From contig NZ_ADVG01000003.1 of the NCBI RefSeq assembly GCF_000178855.1, positions 2,108,001-2,172,000 of the forward strand: a stretch of DNA of 64,000 nucleotides. The letters run 5' to 3'. The position numbers and the translations under genes are program-made. Each line of letters begins with the position of its first letter. The first letter of the stretch is position 1. The stretch is from Ktedonobacter racemifer DSM 44963 (GTDB lineage: Bacteria > Chloroflexota > Ktedonobacteria > Ktedonobacterales > Ktedonobacteraceae). Below the pieces are notes generated by a model, which did not search any database, had not been told where the DNA came from, and saw only the letters and a list, made by a program, of their open reading frames with translations. Below, piece by piece: positions 54,333 to 62,928 of the stretch.

Positions 54333-54465
54333 TGGAGGTGAAGAACGTTCCTCGATTTGCTGGTAAGCTTAAAAGGACTTAATCCTTTCCCAACAGTGCC
54401 TGGCTGCCTTGACGTCCACGTCTGCTTTCGATGACGTACGAAGTGTCTCCTGAGGAGGAGGAACA

Positions 54466-54754
54466 ATGAGAAGGGATCTCCCTCGACCATTAGAATTCGT
54501 CGAAAAGATGCTCTTGGAACGCCGAACTACTGTATGGGTGGCTCTCAGTATTGGTGGCTGTGGTATTCTCACCCGCGCGATGGTTGGAAAACATGATGAG
54601 GATTTCACGGAGACTCAGCGCACTGGGATGACGTTTGCCTATCGTGTCATTGAGGCGATCGGCTTTACCTCTTCTCCTAACTGTGCTTCGACGCCATCAG
54701 GAGTATCTGCCATTATTCACAGAAGCTGAGCAGGCTCGTCTTCTGGAAGGTTGA
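54466..54754 (+). CDS. hypothetical protein, possibly frameshifted
   Basis: A strong GAGGAGGAACA precedes ATG 54466. The frame reads MRRDLPRPLEFVEKMLLERR with a hydrophobic stretch WVALSIGGCGIL and stops at 54729. In another frame, from about 54660, the sequence continues plausibly as LPLLLTVLRRHQEYLPLFTE and EAEQARLLEG to a stop at 54752-54754, suggesting a frameshift near the C-terminus. No family recognised. Confidence 0.4.
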
Positions 54755-54906
54755 GGTGACAGGGAATGCGAGCGTGTATCAGGTATGCCTGGATTGCAAC
54801 ATTTAAAACAGGACATATGAGCAAGACGGAGTTTGAGCTTAAACGGAAAGAACTTCCTGAGTGAGGTGCTGAAGCTGTTCGTTTTTTGGTAAGAAAGGAA
54901 AAATTG

Positions 54907-55173
54907 ATGGCGAAAGATTGTACACATCTGGACCAGATACAGGAGGTGACTCCATTTGCCAATGGTTGCGAAGACTGTCTGAAAACAGGTGATACGTGGG
55001 TTCATCTACGTCTCTGTCTGATCTGCGGCCATGTTGGTTGCTGCGATAGTTCAAAAAATAAGCATGCGACAAAACATTTTCACGCGACGGGTCACCCGCT
55101 GATCCAATCTCACGAGCCGGGAGAGGACTGGGTCTGGTGTTATATTGACGAGGTAGCAATGGAGTTGAGGTGA
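54907..55173 (+). CDS. UBP-type zinc-finger protein
   Basis: The 88-residue protein is a single UBP zinc finger: C5xH7, C21xxC24, C37xxC40, C45, His53, His57, His63 and Cys78 are arranged as in ubiquitin-specific-protease zinc fingers (CLICGHVGCCDSSKNKHATK). In bacteria such fingers often sit beside an FAD oxidoreductase of the kind encoded next door. GAAAGGAAAAATTG precedes ATG 54907. Partner recognition for the oxidoreductase is inferred. Confidence 0.85.
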   Translation: MAKDCTHLDQIQEVTPFANGCEDCLKTGDTWVHLRLCLICGHVGCCDSSKNKHATKHFHATGHPLIQSHEPGEDWVWCYIDEVAMELR

Positions 55174-55362
55174 CACTCCACGTCGTAAGACCAAAAGGCT
55201 TCGGCCCGGAGGCACCTGCGGATGAAACAGGAACAACGAAATTCGGTGTGAACGTGTGCTTGCATACGTTTGCATATGAAAATCGGAGCAGGATGATGAC
55301 ACAGGGAATATATCTGGTGGTCCCTGCGAGTTCGCAGGACCACCGTCAAGGAGGCCGAAGTA

Positions 55363-57021
55363 ATGAGCTACCGTCCGTCTCTGGCTGATGACGCCGCCGC
55401 GTTTCCCACACTCGATGACTCCGAACTTGCCATTCTCGGTGCGCTCGGGACCCGACGATCGGTGGTTGCGGGCGAATACCTCTATCGGGAAGGGGACACT
55501 ACCTACGACTTCTACGTGATTCTCTCGGGGGCTGTCGAGATCGTGGTCCGTTCTGACGGCGAGGAGCGGATCGTCGCTCGCCACGGTCCTGGTCGATTTC
55601 TGGGCGAGCTGAACTTGCTGACTGGCCAGCGGGTGTATCTGTCGGCCCGCGTCACCCAGTCCGGCGAGGTCATCGTCGTACCGAGGGCAGCACTGCAACA
55701 TGTGATCGCGACGAACCCCGGCCTCGGTGACACGATTCTCGCAGCCTTTCTCGTTCGCAGGTCAATACTGCTGAGCGGTGCATCAGGTGCCATCCGCGTC
55801 GTGAGTTCCCGGTTCTCGCCCGAGTCACTCCGGATCCGAGAGTTCCTGGCCCGCAACCGTATCCCCCATGAGTGGCTGGACCCGGATCGCGATGCTGCCG
55901 TCGACCGCCTCCTGCGCGAGTTCTCCGTCACCCCGGGCGAGTTGCCAGTCGTGATCGCCTCTAGCTCGGTCTTGCGCCGCCCGACCCCTGGAGAGTTGGC
56001 GGAGTACCTCGGCTTGACCATCAACAGCCTTCCCGAGCGTTGTTTCGATCTCGTCGTAGTCGGTGCAGGGCCAGCCGGTCTGGCGGCTGCTGTTTATGGC
56101 GCCTCCGAGGGACTGCGAACCCTGGTCGTCGAGATGGCCGTCGTTGGGGGCCAGGCAGGGACTAGCTCGCTCATCGAGAACTACCTCGGGTTCCCGACCG
56201 GGATTTCCGGCGGCGACCTCACTCAGCGGGCCGTTGTGCAAGCGGAAAAGTTCGGCGCCCACCTCACGAGCCCGTGTCTGGCCTCGTCGCTGCGTGAAGA
56301 GGCTGGGCATCTCGTGGTCCGCCTTTCGGATGGGACTGAAGTTGCAAGTCGCGCCGTGATCGTCGCCAGCGGGGTCCGCTACCGGCGACTCGATGCTACC
56401 CGTCTCACAGACTTTGAAGGCAACGGCGTGTACTACGCGGCCACCGAGATGGAAGCCCGCCTCTGTGCCGGGTCGCCGGTCGTGGTCGCAGGAGGGGGCA
56501 ACTCGGCCGGTCAGGCTGCACTGTTCCTGGCTGCGGCTGGCAGCCCGATTACCATCGTCATCCGCGGCCACGACCTGAACGCCAGCATGTCGCGCTACCT
56601 CGTCGACCGGATCGAGGCCGATGCTCGCATCACCGTACGAACCAACACCAAAATCGCCAGTCTGGAGGGTGACCAGACCCTTACGTCGATACGTGTCACT
56701 ACTGTTGGCGGCGATGTCGTGTTGCCGTGCAGTGCTCTGTTCTCCTTTATCGGCGCAGATCCTGCCGCGGATTGGCTGTCAGGATGCGCGGCCCTCGATG
56801 AGCACGGTTTTGTGCTCACCGACCGGTCTATAGGCGAGGAGCACCTCGACGAACGATGGGAAGCATTGGGCCGGCGACCGCTGCCCTTTGAGACGAGCTA
56901 TCCCGGATTGTTCGCCGTTGGCGACGTTCGGGCGGGCTCGATCAAGCGAGTCGCAGCTGCTGTCGGCGAAGGCTCGGCCTCGGTGCGTTCCGTCCATGAG
57001 TACCTCGCGTTCGCTCACTGA
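55363..57021 (+). CDS. cyclic-nucleotide-binding FAD/NAD(P) oxidoreductase
   Basis: The 552-residue protein has three parts. Residues 1-130 form a cyclic-nucleotide-binding domain (GEYLYREGDTTYDFYVILSG, HGPGRFLGELNLLTGQRVYL). Residues 140-215 form a thioredoxin-like domain. Residues 225-552 form a thioredoxin-reductase-type flavoprotein with GAGPAGLAAAVYGA (FAD) and GGGNSAGQAALFLA (NADPH) plus FIGADPAADWL and GLFAVGDVRAGS. The redox-active CxxC of thioredoxin reductase is absent (reads YYAATEME), so the electron acceptor is unlike classical thioredoxin. GGAGGCCGAAGTA precedes ATG. GC-rich codon use differs from its neighbours and suggests transfer. Confidence 0.9.
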   Translation: MSYRPSLADDAAAFPTLDDSELAILGALGTRRSVVAGEYLYREGDTTYDFYVILSGAVEIVVRSDGEERIVARHGPGRFLGELNLLTGQRVYLSARVTQSGEVIVVPRAALQHVIATNPGLGDTILAAFLVRRSILLSGASGAIRVVSSRFSPESLRIREFLARNRIPHEWLDPDRDAAVDRLLREFSVTPGELPVVIASSSVLRRPTPGELAEYLGLTINSLPERCFDLVVVGAGPAGLAAAVYGASEGLRTLVVEMAVVGGQAGTSSLIENYLGFPTGISGGDLTQRAVVQAEKFGAHLTSPCLASSLREEAGHLVVRLSDGTEVASRAVIVASGVRYRRLDATRLTDFEGNGVYYAATEMEARLCAGSPVVVAGGGNSAGQAALFLAAAGSPITIVIRGHDLNASMSRYLVDRIEADARITVRTNTKIASLEGDQTLTSIRVTTVGGDVVLPCSALFSFIGADPAADWLSGCAALDEHGFVLTDRSIGEEHLDERWEALGRRPLPFETSYPGLFAVGDVRAGSIKRVAAAVGEGSASVRSVHEYLAFAH

Positions 57022-57092
57022 GCGGCGAGCGAATGCCATCTGCGTATGATTTTATTCTTGTGTTTCATCTTTTCCTTTATCCAAAGCGCAAC

Positions 57093-57122
57093 AAGACGGC
57101 GCCTCCAACGAGGCGCCGTCTT
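57093..57122. terminator. 12-bp intrinsic terminator between convergent units
   Basis: AAGACGGCGCCT (57093-57104) pairs with AGGCGCCGTCTT (57111-57122) around CCAACG. It serves the oxidoreductase gene from the left and the protease gene of block copy 2 from the right. Confidence 0.85.
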
Positions 57123-57150
57123 GCGTGTTCATCTACCATCGGTACGTTTT

Positions 57151-58479
57151 TTATACGCCTTCCATGTCCTCTGAAGTGACGGCTCTTTGGGACTCACCAC
57201 TGTCTTGTAGAGGCGACGTAGATGTGTGGAAGAGCCCTTCATAGCTGATATCCGCACAATTGACCCAGGAAAGGACAAAGAGTTGCCAGGCCGCCTCAAG
57301 CGGGGTTATGTCTTGCCCGGATGGAAACAGAAACCAGACTGCTCTGGGATGTCTGGGCGGACAGGGTGGAAGCTCTGCTGCATCCATCCAGGGGGCAATG
57401 GTGGTGAGTACCTCCGTCCATGGGGTAAAGATGAGCTGGAGGCAGTAGAGGTGCGCTGGCTGCCTTTCCTGATCATGCTGGGCGAACAGGGTCTCATACT
57501 GTTGCCAGTGCATGCGCAGGGCGTAGCCACGAGCTTCAAAGCAAAGCTGGTTGACCAGCGCAATGGCCTCTTGCAGTGCGGTCTCATCGTGTATGACCTG
57601 TCGGCTTTGCTCATATGACACCTTGCCCGATGTCGTCCTGTGCCAGGAGCGGCTGGCAAGACGTGCTCGCAATGCCTCTTCTTGCCGGGCGCAGGAGGCG
57701 AGTGCGCGTTGGAGCATCTCCACCGCGCGGATGAGCTGGGTAGCGTCATGGAGATGAGAGAGGGGGCCAAAGAGCGTGTCCGGGTCGGGATCCGCTTCAG
57801 GCTCATGCACTGTTTCCCAGCACGCGTGAAGGACGCAGCGATCAAAGGTGAGCACTTGCCCAAGGTACCCTGGATTAGCGCATGTCCCTGTCAGGACGTC
57901 ATGCAGCAGTTGACCGGTCCACCCGCGGGCATGGGCTTCAAGCCGGATTTGTCTGAGGGCCTGTTCGGTGCGCTCCATATCTGTGCTACCAAGGATGGTA
58001 GAGGCGGCGAGACGTTGCTGCAAACACGCCTCCACCTCTTCCTGGATCTCTGCTATGGTCTCTTCCGGGAAAAGATGAGTCATGCCCCATCTGTGGGCCA
58101 GGGCAATGGCGCGCTGCCAGGTCGCTCGTTCTTCTGCCCACTCCTCTTCAAACGATGCATAGGGCAGTTTCGGGGGACACTGGGCATGAGCTAGTTCGTG
58201 GAGAAGGGTGCGCAGGACCTGCTCTTCTGGCATCTCCGGTGCAGACCAGACCCAGATGTCATGATGCTCAACGGAATAGGCCCCTGCGGCATGGGAATCA
58301 AGCGGCTGGCGAACCACGAAGAGTTTGCTCACCACGATACCTGCGGCCCTGGCACATTCCCACAGGCGCAGGAACGCGTGGGGTGGAGGATCGATCAGGG
58401 GATCAGGTGCTTCTGGAGGTAGCGATGCGCGTAACGCCTGAAGTTGGCGGGTGAATGTGGACGGTGGGTGGTTAGGCAC
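57151..58479 (-). CDS. HExxH putative zinc protease, block copy 2
   Basis: Homologue of 2888-4243, 442 residues. The zincin motif is kept (LRTLLHELAHAQCPPKLPYA followed by FEEEWAEERATW). The start is GTG 58479 because the copy-1 ATG position reads GTG here (VPNHPPSTFT), overlapping the TPR gene stop by 8 bases. The C-terminus is shorter (ending EDMEGV) and no DUF2695-like gene follows. Function as in copy 1: unknown, likely proteolytic. Confidence 0.75.
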   Translation of the reverse strand: MPNHPPSTFTRQLQALRASLPPEAPDPLIDPPPHAFLRLWECARAAGIVVSKLFVVRQPLDSHAAGAYSVEHHDIWVWSAPEMPEEQVLRTLLHELAHAQCPPKLPYASFEEEWAEERATWQRAIALAHRWGMTHLFPEETIAEIQEEVEACLQQRLAASTILGSTDMERTEQALRQIRLEAHARGWTGQLLHDVLTGTCANPGYLGQVLTFDRCVLHACWETVHEPEADPDPDTLFGPLSHLHDATQLIRAVEMLQRALASCARQEEALRARLASRSWHRTTSGKVSYEQSRQVIHDETALQEAIALVNQLCFEARGYALRMHWQQYETLFAQHDQERQPAHLYCLQLIFTPWTEVLTTIAPWMDAAELPPCPPRHPRAVWFLFPSGQDITPLEAAWQLFVLSWVNCADISYEGLFHTSTSPLQDSGESQRAVTSEDMEGV

Positions 58480-59389
58480 GCCTTGTTCCTCCTCTTCTCG
58501 TGTGCATGGCAGGTGTGGTCGTGGGGACTGCAAGCTGAGTACCCAGGCGTTGCATGACGACGAAGAGGCAATCGGCCAGTGCCTGGTCTTCTGGCATCGC
58601 GTGCAAGGCACGCCAGAGGTCATTATAGGCCGCCTGCCAGTGCTGCCGTTTGGCGTGAAGTAACCCGCGAATGGAGAAGAGGCGCGCACAGGTGGGATGC
58701 AGTTCAATTGCGGCATTGAGGTCCTCGATGGCTTCCTGATGGTACTGCAAGAGGGAACACACCCCACCACGTTGGGAGAAGAGTTCGGCGTAGGCTTCCG
58801 CCCGTTCCTTCTGTCGTGGCAGGCGTAGGCCAGGCGTGGTGGGGGAGAGGATCTCGGTGAGGACCCGGTAGGCTGTGCGCAGGTGGTTGAGCTGCACGAG
58901 CACCTTCGTGTAGTACCAGGTCAACGCTAAGTGGTCATATTCCTGTGGATGAAGCCAGGCCCGTGCCTGTTTCCAGAGTGGAAGCGCATCCGGGTAGCGT
59001 TCCTGTTCCGTGGCGAGGACGGCGAGCACGAGACAGGCGAGGCCTTCCAGTTGCCTCGTCGTGGTTCCACTGTGTTGCAGGAGGGCATGCAGATCCTGCC
59101 GTGCCTGCTCAGGGGATCCAAGCAGTGCATAGGCGGTCCCGCGTTGCAAAAGCAGGCGCTTCGTATGCTCTTTGTTCAGGAAGATGCGTGTGGTGGGCAG
59201 TGGGTGCCTCAGTTGCGCAGACCAGGTGGCCATGTGCTCAGAGAGCTGTGTGCGTGCAACGGTCCCCTCATCGCTCACATAAGAGAAGATCTCGGTGAGC
59301 GGATGGGTTGGACGCAGGATGAGGATCTGGTGCAAAGCGTAGCCGATCTCTGAGGCAAGGGTGGGTGTTGGTGATGAAAACGTAGGCAT
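58472..59389 (-). CDS. TPR-repeat protein, block copy 2
   Basis: Homologue of 4236-5141, 305 residues, colinear along its length. Differences are mostly conservative; the C-terminus has four extra residues (MHTRRGGTRRA region). The ribosome-binding site is GAAAGGACA. The same coupling to the protease gene is preserved. Confidence 0.8.
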   Translation of the reverse strand: MPTFSSPTPTLASEIGYALHQILILRPTHPLTEIFSYVSDEGTVARTQLSEHMATWSAQLRHPLPTTRIFLNKEHTKRLLLQRGTAYALLGSPEQARQDLHALLQHSGTTTRQLEGLACLVLAVLATEQERYPDALPLWKQARAWLHPQEYDHLALTWYYTKVLVQLNHLRTAYRVLTEILSPTTPGLRLPRQKERAEAYAELFSQRGGVCSLLQYHQEAIEDLNAAIELHPTCARLFSIRGLLHAKRQHWQAAYNDLWRALHAMPEDQALADCLFVVMQRLGTQLAVPTTTPAMHTRRGGTRRA

Positions 59390-59448
59390 AGTATCATCAT
59401 GTCCTTTCTAAGGATGAATAATTGGTGTGTTGTGGATGATGGTAGGGT

Positions 59449-59490
59449 GCCAGGGGGAGCGTGGTGATGTTCCTCCTCTTCTCCCCTGGC
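59449..59490 (-). terminator. intergenic hairpin before the TPR gene, copy 2
   Basis: GCCAGGGGGAG (59449-59459) pairs with CTCCCCTGGC (59481-59490). The loop is longer than in copy 1 while the stem is kept. Confidence 0.5.
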
Positions 59491-59506
59491 AGGTTGGGCG
59501 TAATGG

Positions 59507-60271
59507 TTAGAACTCCTTGCCCTCGTGTGCCATGGCGCAGAGCACGGCATGCAGTGCCCGGGCACAGTGGAGGGGATCAGGTGTGGGTGGAAGGGTGATC
59601 CCACATCGTTCGCAGAGGTCTGAGAGCCGCAACCCGAGTTCGCCAAAGTAGGACCGGGTGTGGGCGCGCAGATCCTCCATCTGGACGCTGAGAGGCGGAA
59701 GGTGCAACTGTGTGCTCACCTCTTCAAGCCGCGCCATGTCGTAGTCGCACTGGAAACTGAGCAAGAAGCGACCCTGACAGGCCTGGGCAAGCCGATCCCA
59801 CACCTCAGGGAAAGAGGGCGCCGACGCCAGTTGGGCGGCGCTCAGACCATGGGCCTCCCCACGTGCAAAGGAAATGGGCTCTGTCGGACGAACCACGAGG
59901 TGCTCGATGGGCAGACCTGCTCGATCAACCAGGGTTACCGCGATAATTTCAGCGTCATGTGCGAGCCCGGCGGTGGTCAGGTGGAACACGGCCAGATCGG
60001 GGCGTGCCAGCATCTCCTGCGCCCAGCGGATCTCCTGTAACGGTGGCAGTGGTGGGAGCGTGTGCAGGGCGTAACGCAAGTGACCAATCTCCTGCTGCAT
60101 ACGGATCTGGATCTGCATGAGCAGGTGCCCGAGCCGTTCGCGTCTCTGTGCTCGCGCTCTGTGAGAGAGGCCTGAGGGCATGAGGCTTGCCTGCTGCTCT
60201 TCTGCCAGGAGGGCACGTGCTTGTTCCATGGCCTGCTGGTAATCAAAGCGTGGTGGGTTGGTATGCGTCAT
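59507..60271 (-). CDS. DnaQ-fold pseudo-exonuclease, block copy 2
   Basis: Homologue of 5247-6008, 254 residues. ExoI again reads VFHLTTAGL, so the first Asp and the Glu are missing. ExoII-like FQCDYDMARL retains an Asp and AHGLSAAQL keeps a His that copy 1 lost. Both copies thus share the ExoI loss, which predates the duplication, while copy 1 has lost more. Start ATG 60271 chosen for ribosome-binding-site spacing. Confidence 0.65.
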   Translation of the reverse strand: MTHTNPPRFDYQQAMEQARALLAEEQQASLMPSGLSHRARAQRRERLGHLLMQIQIRMQQEIGHLRYALHTLPPLPPLQEIRWAQEMLARPDLAVFHLTTAGLAHDAEIIAVTLVDRAGLPIEHLVVRPTEPISFARGEAHGLSAAQLASAPSFPEVWDRLAQACQGRFLLSFQCDYDMARLEEVSTQLHLPPLSVQMEDLRAHTRSYFGELGLRLSDLCERCGITLPPTPDPLHCARALHAVLCAMAHEGKEF

Positions 60272-60293
60272 AGACATTTCCTTTCAGACAAAG

Positions 60294-60330
60294 GACGACA
60301 GCCTCCCACATGCGTAGTGGGAGGCTGTCG
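60294..60330 (-). terminator. leader hairpin of the pseudo-exonuclease gene, copy 2
   Basis: CGACAGCCTCCCAC (60296-60309) pairs with GTGGGAGGCTGTCG (60317-60330) perfectly over 14 positions. Confidence 0.65.
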
Positions 60331-60431
60331 CTACCAGAAAACAATGGGGAGAATGTTGCATGCCGGGAGATCGTGAGGTATCCTCAGAGATGAGAGAGTT
60401 CTGGAAGACTCCCGCTCTCTCTTCCCGCAGG

Positions 60432-60472
60432 CCTCTTCAGGGGTAATGTTGCAGATCTCGACCCTGAAGAGG
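60432..60472. terminator. hairpin downstream of the ArsR gene, copy 2
   Basis: CCTCTTCAGGG (60432-60442) pairs with CCCTGAAGAGG (60462-60472). Same stem as 6168-6209 in copy 1. Confidence 0.6.
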
Positions 60473-60482
60473 TACTTTGTGT

Positions 60483-60893
60483 TTAGTGCTGATCCTCACG
60501 TCTCTGTTGCAGCAGGTGTTCAACGGAGGCCAGCGCCTCGCGTATCTCTTTGAGCTTGTCGGGCAAGATGTAGTAGTAGTTATGCGTTCCCAGGCGCTTC
60601 ACCCCGATCAGTTTGGCAAACAGCAAGAGCCGCAAATGATGCGAGACGACGGGCTGGCTACGTGGGATTCGTTCGGCCAACTCCCGGACACAGAGGTTGC
60701 CGCCTTCTTGCGCGAGTAAGCGGAGCAAACGAAACCGGATGGGGCTGGCGAGGGCCTCAAGCAGGAGCACGAGGCCTGCGTCCTCTTCTAATCCTGCTTC
60801 TCTCCAATCGGTGTTCTCACCTGACTCTGAGGCTGTCTCCGCGACGGAAGGCATAAGCGAGAGATGCGAGGAACGTTGTTGTTGTGTATTCAT
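60483..60893 (-). CDS. ArsR-family transcriptional regulator, block copy 2
   Basis: Homologue of 6220-6630; 136 residues with about 9 differences, none in the recognition helix (SQPVVSHHLRLL) or the wing (GVKRLGTHNYYYI). Both copies should therefore bind the same operator, so the two blocks may be cross-regulated. No metal-binding cysteines. Confidence 0.85.
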   Translation of the reverse strand: MNTQQQRSSHLSLMPSVAETASESGENTDWREAGLEEDAGLVLLLEALASPIRFRLLRLLAQEGGNLCVRELAERIPRSQPVVSHHLRLLLFAKLIGVKRLGTHNYYYILPDKLKEIREALASVEHLLQQRREDQH

Positions 60894-60902
60894 AGGGCAT
60901 GT

Positions 60903-61619
60903 TTATCCTTTCGTTGGTATGTTGGTTGAAGGAGTGTGATCCTCGTTTCGGGTAAAGGGGCCGTCGGTGTACTGACAGAGCGGGCAGACCAGGGTCAGGG
61001 TGCGCTGTGTTTGCTGGTCCACATGAGGCGTGAGCCAGCTTTCGCAATGGGGACAGGAGGGCGCTTCCTGCATGAACCCCAGGGCTGTGGAAGGCAGACT
61101 GGCGGCAAGCCTCAAAGGCACAATAATCTCTGTCTGCGCCGAGAGCCAGTGTCGGACCGCATCGGCGGTCCGTCCTCGCAGTTCCAGGGTCTGGATGGAG
61201 GAGGTTGTGTCTCCCATGAGCGGGTCTGGTAGTGAGATAGAGCGCAGGAGGAGCGTCGTGTCGCCTTCGATGACACTCTCCAGAAATTCACAGATGTGTG
61301 CTCGTGAGAGCAGGTGGGTGCCGAGCTGGAGAAACGGTCGAGGGGTCGAGGGACGCGCGTGAAGATACCAGTCGAGCAGGACCTCCTGGTCGGCCTGGTC
61401 CTGAATCAAAAGTGGTGCCAGGCGTTCGCTTGCGAACACGATCTCGATGCCCGGTGCAAGCAGGCGGGGGCGGTGATCGATGAGGGTGATAATGTGTTCG
61501 CGATCAAGGATACGACCACCCAATGGGAGGTACCGGTAGGACCGGTCCTCGTGTGTGGGGTGGTGTGCCGTGTTGTTAGCATCAAGTGATACATGCGCAT
61601 CATGGTTGGTCTCAGACAT
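60903..61619 (-). CDS. unknown protein with C-terminal zinc ribbon, block copy 2
   Basis: Homologue of 6640-7350, 238 residues. Both CxxC pairs (SCPHCESW, LVCPLCQY) are kept. The N-terminal 25 residues are the most divergent part of the pair. Same spacing to the ArsR gene. Confidence 0.7.
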   Translation of the reverse strand: MSETNHDAHVSLDANNTAHHPTHEDRSYRYLPLGGRILDREHIITLIDHRPRLLAPGIEIVFASERLAPLLIQDQADQEVLLDWYLHARPSTPRPFLQLGTHLLSRAHICEFLESVIEGDTTLLLRSISLPDPLMGDTTSSIQTLELRGRTADAVRHWLSAQTEIIVPLRLAASLPSTALGFMQEAPSCPHCESWLTPHVDQQTQRTLTLVCPLCQYTDGPFTRNEDHTPSTNIPTKG

Positions 61620-61714
61620 GACAGTTTGATGTCCTTTCTATGAGTGAGTTGTTGGTGAGACGTTGATCGTGTGAGAGGCGTGATGGAGGGCTGCGGCAAC
61701 GGGGAAGGGAACGC

Positions 61715-62491
61715 TTATTCATGAGCGGAGGTTCTCTGCATGCTCTGTTGTTGTGGGATATCCTGGCAGAGCGGTGTGTGCGAGGGCAATGGCAGTGGGG
61801 TGACCTGAAGGGGGCGCGTCGTGTAAAAGGTGATCAGTTGGGCCACGCGTTTTGAGAGGGCGCGATGTACTGCGGGAGGGAGTTGTTCCAGTTGTCGCCA
61901 ATCGGTGAGGCCCGCCAGCCGATGGAGCCGTGGCAGGAGCAGGGGAGGCAGCAGCCGCAACGGCGCGGGAGGGAGCGGAAAACGCCAGATAGCGTAGCCT
62001 GTGCAATACGTGCTCACCTGACAGTGGCGCGTTCTCACTCCGCCTTCGATCCTGACCAGGAATTGATCGGTATAGCGCCAGGTGCGAAAGCCACAGGGGA
62101 TGAGTACCCTGGGGCGTGTCGGCGGCGCAGGTGGGATATGGGCAAAATCGAGAAACTGGCGTCGCCACTCTTTGTGCCACCATGCAACGAGTTGTCGTGT
62201 TATCTCATCATTGAACGGGGTCAGAACGATGTCGCGATAGGGCAGAAAGAAGCGCGCGGGTTGTGGGAGCGGGCCAAAGGGCTGAAAGAGCTGTTTGGGA
62301 GTGTCAAAGCCCTCGATCCGGGCGAGTAGCTGCCCAGGAAAGACACGTCGGTAGCCGTGTTCCTGGTCGGTCACGTGGGATGAGTCACGGGTAAACTCCA
62401 CAAACCAGGCCTGGGCCGTCTTCCTGTACACGGCGGTGAAGGCTTCTAGTTCTTGGAGCAAGAAGCGATAGCGTGCATCTTCTCGACGCAT
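61715..62491 (-). CDS. unknown 258-aa protein, block copy 2
   Basis: Homologue of 7448-8221. Start ATG 62491 (MRREDARYRF) behind AAGGAGAATCCCT; the open frame to 62542 is not used. Conserved segments are AWFVEFTRDSSHVTDQEHGY, RFFLPYRD and FRTWRYTDQFLVRIEGGV. A terminator with T7 (62533-62572) stands in its leader. Confidence 0.7.
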   Translation of the reverse strand: MRREDARYRFLLQELEAFTAVYRKTAQAWFVEFTRDSSHVTDQEHGYRRVFPGQLLARIEGFDTPKQLFQPFGPLPQPARFFLPYRDIVLTPFNDEITRQLVAWWHKEWRRQFLDFAHIPPAPPTRPRVLIPCGFRTWRYTDQFLVRIEGGVRTRHCQVSTYCTGYAIWRFPLPPAPLRLLPPLLLPRLHRLAGLTDWRQLEQLPPAVHRALSKRVAQLITFYTTRPLQVTPLPLPSHTPLCQDIPQQQSMQRTSAHE

Positions 62492-62532
62492 AGGGATTCT
62501 CCTTCTTTTGTTTGAAAAAAGACATGAAAAAA

Positions 62533-62572
62533 ACTGGCTCACCCACCTGCATTGGCAGGCGGATGAGCCAGT
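62533..62572 (-). terminator. intrinsic terminator in the leader of block copy 2
   Basis: ACTGGCTCA (62533-62541) pairs with TGAGCCAGT (62564-62572), inner stem CCTGC/GCAGG; TTTTTTT follows on the minus strand. Confidence 0.85.
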
Positions 62573-62625
62573 GAACGGGAATCTACATGAACAGGAACAT
62601 CATTGTATAAATTCAGCCTGAGTAT

Positions 62626-62747
62626 GGGTCTCCCGCTACTTTGGTGAAGGATGAGTTTGTTTTTCTGATGGCTCTTGTTTTTCAATCCCAGATAAAAAAC
62701 ACGCTCCACCATATTGAAGATCTTATCACCAAAGTAGCGGGAGACCC
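62626..62747. mobile_element. 122-bp MITE-like element with 22-bp perfect inverted repeats
   Basis: GGGTCTCCCGCTACTTTGGT begins the left arm (62626-62647); the right arm (62726-62747) is its perfect complement over 22 bp, with a 78-bp interior. It occupies the place where copy 1 has its recombinase gene. The rest of 62573-62928 shows nothing else recognisable. Confidence 0.7.
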
Positions 62748-62928
62748 GGAGAGTTGACAGATCTTGGCAGTGATGATGGCCAATTGGCCTCTGAAGCCAG
62801 TAGAGGAGGAATGTTAACACCTATCTGACAGAGACTGGCGGCCATCGTCTGCTGGATGGAAGTGTTGGTCAGCGAGAGCAGTAACGCGAATCAGCTCCTC
62901 TCTTTGAGAGCTGTCACCAAACGAGTGA

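Larger units (their letters stand above)
57151..62572 (-). repeat. duplicated gene block, copy 2
   Basis: Direct copy of 2888-8293, about 54 kb away, with the same gene order and hairpins. Lacks the recombinase and the DUF2695-like gene. Confidence 0.9.

Noticed and set aside
55363..57021. Thioredoxin reductase
   Set aside because: The CxxC redox pair is absent and extra cNMP-binding and thioredoxin-like domains are present.
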